Made by a program: the position numbers and the translations under genes
Shown: piece by piece, positions 1 through 5,827 of the stretch
Numbering within the stretch: the first letter of the stretch is position 1
Layout of the letters: every line of letters begins with the position of its first letter
Notes under the pieces: generated by a model
What the model saw: only the letters and a program-made list of their open reading frames with translations
What the model was told of the DNA's origin: nothing
Databases searched by the model: none
Source: an uncultured beta proteobacterium
GTDB lineage: Bacteria; Pseudomonadota; Gammaproteobacteria; Burkholderiales; Burkholderiaceae_C
Length of the DNA stretch: 6,267 bases
Direction: 5' to 3'
Assembly: GCA_903834645.1 (NCBI GenBank)
Contig: CAILKA010000438.1
Span: forward strand, 1-6,267

Positions 1-495
1 CGAACCCACCCGCACCTCGCGCGCCGCGGGGCGGATCTCGAGGTTGCCAAAGCGCATCGGCGGAGGTTCGGATGCGGCACCTGCGCTCGACCGGGCCTGC
101 GCCGTGCCCTGGGCCGCCTGCGCCGCAGGCGCCTCGCGCCGCATCAGCGCCTTCAGGCGCGCCAGCAGTACGCGCGGGGCCACGGGCTTGGCGATGTAGT
201 CGTCGGCACCGCCTTCCAGGCCCAGCACCTGGTCGATGTCGTCATCGCGCGCGGTGAGCATGACGATGCGCCCGGCGAAGTCGCGCCGCACGTCGCGCAG
301 CACGTCGAATCCGTCCTTGCCCGGCAGATGGCCATCCAGCAGCACCACGTCGTAAGGCTCACGACGCATGCGCGCCTCGCCTTCGTCGCCGCGGGCGCAG
401 TGCGTGACCTGCCAGCCCGCGCGCGCAAGCGCGTCGGCCACGAGCTGGGCGAGCCGCTCGTCGTCTTCCACCAGCAAAATGCGCGCGCCGTCCAC
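1..495 (-). CDS. OmpR-family response regulator, RstA-like (partial; C-terminus off the left edge)
   Basis: This is the receiver half of a two-component transcriptional regulator: a sensor kinase phosphorylates it and the C-terminal winged helix then binds DNA. Seen directly: acidic pocket E10-D11-D12 in LLVEDDERL, phosphoacceptor D54 in VVLLDGHLPGKDG, switch T81 in IVMLTARDDD, and conserved K103 in DDYIAKPV. A linker of about 28 Ala/Glu/Pro-rich residues (121-148) follows, then MRFGNLEIRPAAREVRVG, the opening strands of an OmpR/PhoB effector domain, cut by the window edge at codon 165. The wording around ALMRR and VLLARLKA recalls RstA. The GTG start is chosen because it sits right before the first receiver strand, a GAGGG ribosome site lies 9 bases upstream, and I found no in-frame ATG, GTG or TTG in the roughly 50 bases before it. 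The cognate kinase would be expected further left; it is not visible. The regulon is unknown. Confidence 0.95.
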   Translation of the reverse strand, partial: MDGARILLVEDDERLAQLVADALARAGWQVTHCARGDEGEARMRREPYDVVLLDGHLPGKDGFDVLRDVRRDFAGRIVMLTARDDDIDQVLGLEGGADDYIAKPVAPRVLLARLKALMRREAPAAQAAQGTAQARSSAGAASEPPPMRFGNLEIRPAAREVRVGS

Positions 496-504
496 GCCGT
501 GACG

Positions 505-509
505 CCCTC
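505..509 (-). promoter_or_regulatory. Ribosome binding site of the response regulator gene
   Basis: On the minus strand this reads GAGGG, inside GAGAGACGAGGG, 9 bases before the GTG start at 495. It is what makes the unusual GTG start credible. Confidence 0.55.
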
Positions 510-617
510 GTCTCTCCGACGGCCCGTCCGCCGGACCCTTTGCTGGCCGCAGTGTATCGGCCGGGTGGCGAGCCGCAGGCGCACCGCCGGCGCGCCCCGC
601 GCGGCCGCGCCTGGCCG

Positions 618-623
618 GACAAT
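618..623 (+). promoter_or_regulatory. Candidate -10 element immediately upstream of the acyl-CoA synthetase start
   Basis: GACAAT matches 4 of 6 positions of TATAAT and ends 6 bases before the ATG at 630, which would put the transcription start at or beside the start codon. There is no Shine-Dalgarno sequence before this ATG. No convincing -35 is seen about 17 bases upstream (GC-only sequence), so this remains a weak call. The rest of the 134-bp divergent gap (496-629) holds no other signal I can defend. Confidence 0.3.
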
Positions 624-629
624 CGCGCC

Positions 630-2312
630 ATGACCCGCCCGAGCCCTCCACCCGACGACCTCGCGCTTGCCCCCTTCGTCGACCTGCCTCGCCTCGTGGC
701 CGCGCATGCGCAGGCGCGCCCGCACGCCCAAGCGCTGGTGTGCGGCACGCAGCGCCTGGACTGGTCCGAGTTCGACGCGCAGGTGGAGCGAGTGGCCGCC
801 TCGCTGCAGCGCGACGGCCTGGCGCCGCGCGCGTGCGTGGCGATCTGCGCAACGGCCGGCATCGACTACGTCGTGGCCTTCATCGGCGCGCTGCGCGCCG
901 GCGCCGCGGTGGCGCCGCTGGCCACGAGCGCCACGCCGGCGCAGCTCGCGGCGATGGCCAGCGACGCCGGCGCGCGCTTCGTGTTCATCGACGAGGCCGT
1001 GGCGGCACAGGAGGTGCCCTGGCCGGCAGGGTGCCAGGTCGTGCGCGTAGAGGATCTTCAAGGCGCGCGCACGGGGACGCCAACGGCCACAGGCACGGAT
1101 GCCCAAACCGCCGCCTGGCTGTGCCCGCCCGGCACGCACGCCACGCCCGTGGCCATCGAGCCCGACTGGGCCTTCAACATCATCTACTCCTCGGGCACCA
1201 CCGGCACGCCCAAGGGCATCGTGCAGCCGCACGCGATGCGCTGGGCGCACGTGCGCCGCGGGGCGCTGTCGGGCTACGGCAACGACACGCGCACGCTCAT
1301 CGCCACGCCGCTGTACAGCAACACGACGCTCGTGTGCCTGATGCCCACGCTCGGCTGGGGCGGCTGCGCCGTCCTGATGCCGCGCTTCGACGTGGCGGGC
1401 TACCTCGCACTGGCGCAGGCCGAGCGCATCACGCACACGATGCTCGTGCCCGTGCAGTACCAGCGGCTGATGGCGCACCCGGAGTTCGGGCGCTACGACC
1501 TGTCGAGCTTTCGCTTCAAGTTCTGCACGAGCGCGCCCTTTCACGCCGAGCTCAAGGCCGACGTGCTCGCGCGCTGGCCCGGGGGCCTCGTGGAGTACTA
1601 CGGCATGACCGAAGGCGGGGGCACGTGCATCCTGCACGCGCACCGGCACCCGGACAAGCTCCACACCGTGGGCCAGCCCTCGGACGGGCACGACATCCGC
1701 CTCATCGACGAGCAGGGCGTGGAGGTGGCGCGCACCCCGGGAGGCGCCAGCGCCGGCAGCGGCGAGGTGGTCGGGCGCTCACCGGCCATGATGACGGGCT
1801 ACCACGGCCAGCCGGCCCTCACGCGGCAGGCCCAGTGGCATGACGACCAGGGCCGGCGCTACATCCGCACCGGCGACGTGGGCCGCTTCGACGACGACGG
1901 CTTCCTGATCCTGCACGACCGGCGCAAGGACATGGTCATCAGCGGCGGCTTCAACATCTACCCGAGCGACCTGGAGGCGGTGCTGCGCCGCCACCCCCAG
2001 GTGGCCGATGCCGCAGTGGTGGGCGTGCCCAGCGCGCGCTGGGGCGAGACGCCCGTGGGCTTCGTCGTGACGGTGGCCGTGGGCGGCGCCGCGGAAGCTG
2101 GCGCGTCGGTCGCACCCCATGGGGCGCGCCCGGCGCCAGAGCTGGCCGCGCTCGAGGAGTCGATCCGCACCTGGGCCAACGAGGAGCTGGGCAAGACACA
2201 GCGCCTGGCCGCCGTGTGCATCGTCGCGGAGCTGCCGCGCAACGCGATCGGAAAGGTGCTCAAGCGCGAGCTGCGCGCCCGCTGGGAGGCTGAGGCGCAA
2301 TCACCCGGCTGA
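630..2312 (+). CDS. Class I adenylate-forming enzyme (acyl-CoA synthetase / AMP-binding ligase)
   Basis: A 560-residue enzyme of the ANL superfamily, which activates a carboxylic acid with ATP to an acyl-AMP and usually transfers it to CoA. All core motifs are present in order: phosphate loop YSSGTTGTPKG (186-196), adenine-site motif YYGMTEGGG (323-331), ribose-binding D416 in YIRTGDVGR, hinge region DRRKDMVISGGFNIYP (430-445), and catalytic lysine K542 in RNAIGKVLKREL. Length and motif spacing fit fatty-acyl or aryl-CoA ligases, not NRPS domains, and no carrier domain follows. The substrate cannot be read from the sequence. ATG at 630 is preferred over an in-frame ATG at 540: the extra 30 residues are Arg/Pro-rich and unlike the family, and 540 would crowd the divergent regulator. 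There is an Ala/Gly-rich insert at about residues 481-507 in the C-terminal domain. The stop overlaps the convergent amidohydrolase gene by 12 bp. Confidence 0.9.
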   Translation: MTRPSPPPDDLALAPFVDLPRLVAAHAQARPHAQALVCGTQRLDWSEFDAQVERVAASLQRDGLAPRACVAICATAGIDYVVAFIGALRAGAAVAPLATSATPAQLAAMASDAGARFVFIDEAVAAQEVPWPAGCQVVRVEDLQGARTGTPTATGTDAQTAAWLCPPGTHATPVAIEPDWAFNIIYSSGTTGTPKGIVQPHAMRWAHVRRGALSGYGNDTRTLIATPLYSNTTLVCLMPTLGWGGCAVLMPRFDVAGYLALAQAERITHTMLVPVQYQRLMAHPEFGRYDLSSFRFKFCTSAPFHAELKADVLARWPGGLVEYYGMTEGGGTCILHAHRHPDKLHTVGQPSDGHDIRLIDEQGVEVARTPGGASAGSGEVVGRSPAMMTGYHGQPALTRQAQWHDDQGRRYIRTGDVGRFDDDGFLILHDRRKDMVISGGFNIYPSDLEAVLRRHPQVADAAVVGVPSARWGETPVGFVVTVAVGGAAEAGASVAPHGARPAPELAALEESIRTWANEELGKTQRLAAVCIVAELPRNAIGKVLKRELRARWEAEAQSPG

Positions 2313-3665
2313 GGCCGCGTGCGCCCGCACCCCGTCGAGCTCGCGGAAGTCCGGCAGGGCCTCGTGCACGCGCTGGCCACCGCGCACGACGATGCGCCCG
2401 TGGGCCGCGCGGCTGATCACCTCGGCGCTGTGGCGCCCGGGGTGGATCACGAGGTCGGCCGGGGCGCCCGCGCGCAGCACGCCGTCCCACGCCAGGCCGA
2501 GCAGCCGCGCAGGCGTGGTGCAGACGGTGTCGATCCACGCGCCCACCGGATCGTCCAGGTGTGCGGCCATCGCCGCCAGCGCGAGCGTGTGCAGCGGGTC
2601 GAGGTCGCCCGCGGGGAAGAAGGGGTCGCGGTGGTTGTCCGAACCGAAGGCCACGCGGATGCCGCGCGCGCGCGCCTCGTGCACGGGCAGCAGCCCGCGC
2701 CTGCGCGGTGAGCGGCGCCGCGTGGCGTCGGCCGGATCGCTGCCGTTGTCTTGCAGGTAGAGGTTGGTCGAAGGCAGGCTGACGAGCCCCACGCCTGCAC
2801 CGGCCAGCTCGTCGAGCCGGGCATCGCGCTCGTGCGGCTCGAGCGCGCCGAGCACGCAGCAGTGGCCGCACACGGTGCGCGCGCCCCAGCTACGCTCGCG
2901 CGCCAGGCGCGCCACGTGCGCCACGTTGGCCACCGGCGGGTCCAGGTGCTCGTCGACGTGGAAGTCCAGCCTCAGGTCGAAGCGCTCAGCCAGGTCGAAC
3001 ACGCGCTCGAGCAGCTCCACCGGCGCGCCCGGGTAAATGAAGGGGCCCAGCGCCGCGCCCGCGGCGGCCGTGCTGCGCGCGATGGTCTCGGCGCGCGCCG
3101 GGTCGGCGAACTCGTGCAGCGCAGCCAGCGACGTGATCGCCAGCTCGATGCGCCCGGCCCAGCGCTCGCGCAGAGCCTGCAGCACGCGAGCGGCCAGCGG
3201 CCCCTCGGGCGCAGACCAGTCGCAGTAGCTGTTGAGCGCGCGCGTGCCGTGCACCCAGGCCGTGCGCAGCGCGAAGTCCATGCGCGCGTGCAACTCGCGC
3301 TCACTCCAGTTCACGTAATCGCCGCGCACGCGCTTGACGGCCTCGAAGAGGTCGCGCTCGGGCGCCAGCCCGGCGGCCAGCAAGTCGCCCTTGTCCAGGT
3401 GCACATGGGGATCGACGAAGGCCGACACGACGGTGGCACCGTCGAGGTCGAAGCTCGCGATCCCGGCGTCGAGGCCCGCTGGCCGCCCCGGGCCCGCATG
3501 CACGGCCGAGATGCGCCCGTCTTGCACCACGAGCGCCATGCGCGCGGGTGCCGCAGCGGATGCGCCCCATGCGCCGGACACGCCCGGCTCGACGAGCCCG
3601 GGCGGCACATGCGCATTGAGCCAGACATGCCGCTCGGGCAGGGTGTGAGGAATCGTTGCACGCAT
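2301..3665 (-). CDS. Cytosine-deaminase-like metal-dependent amidohydrolase
   Basis: A 454-residue TIM-barrel amidohydrolase of the CodA/AtzC-like group, hydrolysing a C-N bond on a heterocycle or amide; probably cytoplasmic, as there is no signal peptide. Metal and catalytic residues are visible: H87 and H89 in FVDPHVHLDKGD, H236 and general base E239 in FHVDEHLD, H268 in VCGHCCVL, and D343 in FGSDNHRDPFF. A C-terminal beta-sandwich segment (about 395-435, APADLVIHPG) completes the fold. Length is close to CodA (about 427). By eye the substrate-contacting Gln of E. coli CodA (in FPQEG) is absent and its second Asp (FGHDD) is Asn here, so cytosine is not assured as substrate; similar SDN/GHCC patterns occur in database entries loosely named cytosine deaminase. 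ATG at 3665 is the earliest possible start because an in-frame TAG lies at 3677-3675. The 3' end overlaps the convergent ligase gene by 12 bp. Confidence 0.9.
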   Translation of the reverse strand: MRATIPHTLPERHVWLNAHVPPGLVEPGVSGAWGASAAAPARMALVVQDGRISAVHAGPGRPAGLDAGIASFDLDGATVVSAFVDPHVHLDKGDLLAAGLAPERDLFEAVKRVRGDYVNWSERELHARMDFALRTAWVHGTRALNSYCDWSAPEGPLAARVLQALRERWAGRIELAITSLAALHEFADPARAETIARSTAAAGAALGPFIYPGAPVELLERVFDLAERFDLRLDFHVDEHLDPPVANVAHVARLARERSWGARTVCGHCCVLGALEPHERDARLDELAGAGVGLVSLPSTNLYLQDNGSDPADATRRRSPRRRGLLPVHEARARGIRVAFGSDNHRDPFFPAGDLDPLHTLALAAMAAHLDDPVGAWIDTVCTTPARLLGLAWDGVLRAGAPADLVIHPGRHSAEVISRAAHGRIVVRGGQRVHEALPDFRELDGVRAHAASAG

Positions 3666-3671
3666 GGCCTC

Positions 3672-3677
3672 AGTCTA
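3672..3677 (-). promoter_or_regulatory. Candidate -10 element of the amidohydrolase gene (leaderless start)
   Basis: Minus strand TAGACT (4 of 6 to TATAAT) ends 6 bases before the ATG at 3665. An 18-base spacer separates it from GTGCCA (minus strand, 3701-3696), a 4 of 6 match to TTGACA. The only SD-like string, GAGG, lies 2 bases from ATG, too close to act as a ribosome site. Transcription would start at or next to the ATG. Confidence 0.35.
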
Positions 3678-3695
3678 GGCGAGGGGCCGCCGGGC

Positions 3696-3711
3696 TGGCA
3701 CCATCGATGCT
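3696..3711 (+). promoter_or_regulatory. Sigma-54-like promoter candidate upstream of the DUF4197 gene
   Basis: TGGCAC-N5-ATGCT differs from the sigma-54 consensus TGGCAC-N5-TTGCW at one position and keeps the essential GG and GC at the right spacing. Predicted start near 3723 would leave a 5' leader of about 24 bases containing the ribosome site. The same TGGCAC, read on the other strand, is the candidate -35 of the divergent amidohydrolase gene, so chance or dual use is possible. No enhancer-binding site was recognised. Confidence 0.22.
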
Positions 3712-3732
3712 GGCGCGTGCAGCGCCACACGA

Positions 3733-3738
3733 ACGGAG
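3733..3738 (+). promoter_or_regulatory. Ribosome binding site of the DUF4197 gene
   Basis: ACGGAG lies 8 bases before the ATG at 3747 and decides that start over longer in-frame extensions that would run antisense through the amidohydrolase gene. Confidence 0.55.
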
Positions 3739-3746
3739 CCCCCGCC

Positions 3747-4430
3747 ATGCAACGCCGCCCCTTCCTGCTGTCCAGCGCCGCACCCCTGCTCGCCTGGGGT
3801 CTGCTGGGTCACGCGCCGTCCCAGGCCGCCGACGAGCGCACGACGATCGCCGGCATCAAGGAAGCGCTGGCGGTGGGCACGGAAAAGGCCGTGAAGAGCC
3901 TGGGGCGCGAGAATGGCTACTACACCCATGCGGTGGTGAAGATCCTGCTGCCCTCCAGCGTGCAAAAGCTCGCCGACGTGGCGCGCAAGGCGGGCTTTTC
4001 CAGGCAGGTCGACGAGCTCGTGCTCGGCATGAACCGCGCCGCCGAACAAGCCGCGCCGCTGGCGGCCTCGCACTTCGCCAACGCCATCCGCGGCATGGGC
4101 ATGCGCGACGTGCAGGCCATCCTGAAGGCGGGCGACACCGGCGCCACGGCCTTCTTCGAGCGCACGACCCGCACCAACCTGTACGCGGCCTTCAAGCCGA
4201 GCGTGACGCAGTCCATCGAGCGCGTGGGCGCCAGCCGCGCCTACAAGAACCTGATGGAGCGGGCGCAGCGCGTGCCCCTGCTGGGGGCGCAGAGCTTCGA
4301 CCTGGACGAGCACGTGACGAACAAGGCGCTCGACGGCCTCTTCTTCGTGGTGGGCGAAGAGGAGAAGAAGATCCGGCGCGACCCGCTGGCGCGCACGAGC
4401 AGCGTGCTCAAGGCGGTGTTCGGGCGCTGA
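3747..4430 (+). CDS. DUF4197 domain-containing exported protein
   Basis: A 227-residue protein of unknown function belonging to the DUF4197 family, recognised from its family-typical stretches: IKEALAVGTEKAVKSLG (about 36-52), AVVKILLPSSVQKL, MNRAAEQAAPLA (about 96-107), AILKAGDTGATAFFERTT (about 127-144), LYAAFKPSVTQSIERVG, and the C-terminal NKALDGLFFVVGEEEKKIR. Residues 1-27 form a signal peptide: MQRRPFLL, a hydrophobic Ala/Leu core and a likely cut after SQA (25-27). The RRPFL start resembles a twin-arginine motif. The mature part is mostly helical and has no cysteine or recognisable catalytic motif; it is expected in the periplasm. Family members are widespread in proteobacteria without an assigned role. 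The gene is divergent from the amidohydrolase gene (81-bp gap) and convergent with the PldB-like gene, overlapping it by 23 bp. Family assignment is firm; function is unknown. Confidence 0.93.
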   Translation: MQRRPFLLSSAAPLLAWGLLGHAPSQAADERTTIAGIKEALAVGTEKAVKSLGRENGYYTHAVVKILLPSSVQKLADVARKAGFSRQVDELVLGMNRAAEQAAPLAASHFANAIRGMGMRDVQAILKAGDTGATAFFERTTRTNLYAAFKPSVTQSIERVGASRAYKNLMERAQRVPLLGAQSFDLDEHVTNKALDGLFFVVGEEEKKIRRDPLARTSSVLKAVFGR

Positions 4431-5757
4431 CCGGGGCCACGGGGCGGGCCGTCTCGAAGAACGACAGCACCGCCCGCAGGGCCGCGCCGCGCAGGTCATC
4501 GCGCTCGACGAAGAGCGCATGCCGCGCCTGCTCCAGGCGCAGCCCCACGCAACGCCCGGGCGGGGCCGCGCCGGCGTTGAGGTGCGCACAAAACGCCTGC
4601 TGCGCCAGTGGCTCCACCACCGTGTCCTGCCCGCCTTGCAGCACCAGCACCGGCACGGCGATGCGCGCGGCCGCCGGCCCGCGTGCCTCGCGCGAGGCTG
4701 CGCAGGCCTGCGCCACCCAGCGCAGCGTCGGTCCGGCCACGCGCGCGTCGTCGTGGCCGCAGTGCTCGCCCTCGCAGCGCGCGAACCGGTCGTTCCAGCG
4801 CCGCTTGAGCCGCTCCACGCTGTGCGTCATGTCGTTGTCCTGCGGGTCGGCCTGTGCCAGGAAGGCCTGGCGCTCGGCCTCGAAGCCCTCGCCCTGCACG
4901 CGGCGCGTGGACAGCCACGGCAGCGCCACCGGCAGCCGCACCGCGAGGTCGTCGCACCAGCGCCGCATCGCCCGGTCGGCCACGCGGCCCGAGCCGGCCA
5001 TCGCCACCGTGGGCTCGTGCATCGGCGTGACGAGCGCAGCGGCCGCCACGGGCGCCTCGCGGCCCAGGCGCTGCAGCAGCAGCGACACCACCGCCCCTCC
5101 CATCGAGTGCGCCAGCAGCACCATCGGGGCGCTGCCGCGCCCGGCCGCCGCGCGCGATTGGCGCACGCGGTCGACAAAGGAGTGCAGGTCGTCCACCAGG
5201 TGCTCGAAGCGGTCCATGTGGCCGAGCTCGCCCGCATCCTTTGCATCGAGCAGCCGCGTCGAGAAACCCTGCCCGCGATGATCGTGCAGGTACACCGACC
5301 AGCCGTTGCGCACCAGGTCGTGCACGAGCTCCTGGTACATCGTCGCGCCCTCGGTGAAGCCCGGCACCAGCACCACCGCCCCGCGCGTCTCGGCGTGCGC
5401 CTCGTAGCGGCGGGTGTGGATGCGCACCGCGCGCTGCGGGGCCCGGCCCGTGGGCACGCCCTCGAAGGAGCCCACCGTCACGGTGGCCAGGCGCGCCGTC
5501 TCGCGCTCGATGCGCTGCCAGTCGTGGCCGGCAAAGCGCATCTCGCCCGACAGCAGCCAGGTGCCCGTGCCCGTGCCCGCCGCCGAGGCCGGGGCAGGCG
5601 GCAGCACCGCAAAGGCCGCCGGCATGGCAGCCGGTGGCTTGGCCTCGGCCGCCCCGGCCTCGCCCGCACGCGCGAATCCGGCCAGCGCTGCCAGGGCCAG
5701 GAGGCCCCAGCCGAGGGCGCTGCGCGTGACCTTTCTCACGGACGCTTCGAACGGCAT
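4408..5757 (-). CDS. PldB-like alpha/beta hydrolase (lysophospholipase L2 / monoacylglycerol lipase type), exported
   Basis: A 449-residue serine hydrolase. The triad is readable: S218 in LLAHSMGGA, D378 in LQGGQDTV, H413 in QARHALFVERD; the oxyanion region is LVPGFTEG (130-137). Several stretches match E. coli PldB as I recall it: LHDHRGQGFSTRLL, DRFEHLVDDLHSFV, AGPTLRWV and the ending ALRAVLSFF. The likely substrate is a lysophospholipid or monoacylglycerol; this is inferred from family. Unlike the roughly 340-residue E. coli enzyme, this one has an N-terminal signal peptide (about 8-31, RKVTRSALGWG followed by an Ala/Leu core ending ARA), an Ala/Pro-rich linker to about residue 66, and a C328/C333-containing insert; six cysteines in all would allow disulfides outside the cytoplasm. 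ATG at 5757 is chosen for its -10-like TAAAGT 7 bases upstream; GTG at 5739 (443 residues) is an alternative that also leaves a good signal peptide. Longer in-frame starts would cross the divergent small gene. Confidence 0.9.
   Translation of the reverse strand: MPFEASVRKVTRSALGWGLLALAALAGFARAGEAGAAEAKPPAAMPAAFAVLPPAPASAAGTGTGTWLLSGEMRFAGHDWQRIERETARLATVTVGSFEGVPTGRAPQRAVRIHTRRYEAHAETRGAVVLVPGFTEGATMYQELVHDLVRNGWSVYLHDHRGQGFSTRLLDAKDAGELGHMDRFEHLVDDLHSFVDRVRQSRAAAGRGSAPMVLLAHSMGGAVVSLLLQRLGREAPVAAAALVTPMHEPTVAMAGSGRVADRAMRRWCDDLAVRLPVALPWLSTRRVQGEGFEAERQAFLAQADPQDNDMTHSVERLKRRWNDRFARCEGEHCGHDDARVAGPTLRWVAQACAASREARGPAAARIAVPVLVLQGGQDTVVEPLAQQAFCAHLNAGAAPPGRCVGLRLEQARHALFVERDDLRGAALRAVLSFFETARPVAPVSARTPP
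5561..5578. repeat. Short tandem repeat, three copies of GTGCCC
   Basis: Three perfect GTGCCC units lie inside the PldB-like gene and encode the Gly-Thr repeat GTGTGT (residues 61-66) at the end of its linker. Copy changes would not shift the frame, so this would alter linker length only. Confidence 0.6.
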
Positions 5758-5764
5758 GGCGCAC

Positions 5765-5770
5765 ACTTTA
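5765..5770 (-). promoter_or_regulatory. Candidate -10 element of the PldB-like gene (leaderless start)
   Basis: Minus strand TAAAGT (4 of 6 to TATAAT) ends 7 bases before ATG at 5757, with no Shine-Dalgarno sequence between. No -35 is recognisable at 16-18 bases. The element also lies in a small inverted repeat ACTTT-N8-AAAGT (5765-5782) in the 70-bp divergent gap. Confidence 0.3.
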
Positions 5771-5814
5771 GTGGAGGAAAGTCCGCGCCTGCGCCAGGCG
5801 CGCCCCGGCCCACT

Positions 5815-5820
5815 GGAGGA
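5815..5820 (+). promoter_or_regulatory. Ribosome binding site of the small cysteine protein gene
   Basis: GGAGGA, a near-ideal Shine-Dalgarno sequence, lies 7 bases before ATG at 5828. It is the strongest ribosome site in the window and supports this short gene as real. Confidence 0.7.
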
Positions 5821-5827
5821 TCCCATC

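Noticed and set aside
589..611. GC-only inverted repeat GGCGCG...CGCGCC upstream of the ligase
   Set aside because: Such CG palindromes are expected by chance at this base composition, and nothing else marks it as an operator or terminator.
540..629. 30-residue N-terminal extension of the ligase from ATG 540
   Set aside because: The residues are Arg/Pro-rich and unlike the family; ATG 630 has a -10-like element at leaderless spacing and begins just before the conserved N-terminal domain.
153..1691. 512-codon open frame on the minus strand across the regulator and ligase
   Set aside because: It is antisense to the clearly motif-bearing ligase and out of frame with the response regulator; Arg/Ala/His-rich composition is typical of a shadow frame in very GC-rich DNA.
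2751..3746. Long in-frame upstream extension of the DUF4197 gene
   Set aside because: It runs antisense to the amidohydrolase and would bury a good signal peptide and ribosome site at 3733-3749.
5772..5790. Resemblance to the conserved 5' block of bacterial RNase P RNA (GGAGGAAAGTCCG)
   Set aside because: The match covers only about 13 bases. The sequence continues into a well-supported small protein gene, and none of the other conserved RNase P RNA blocks follow.
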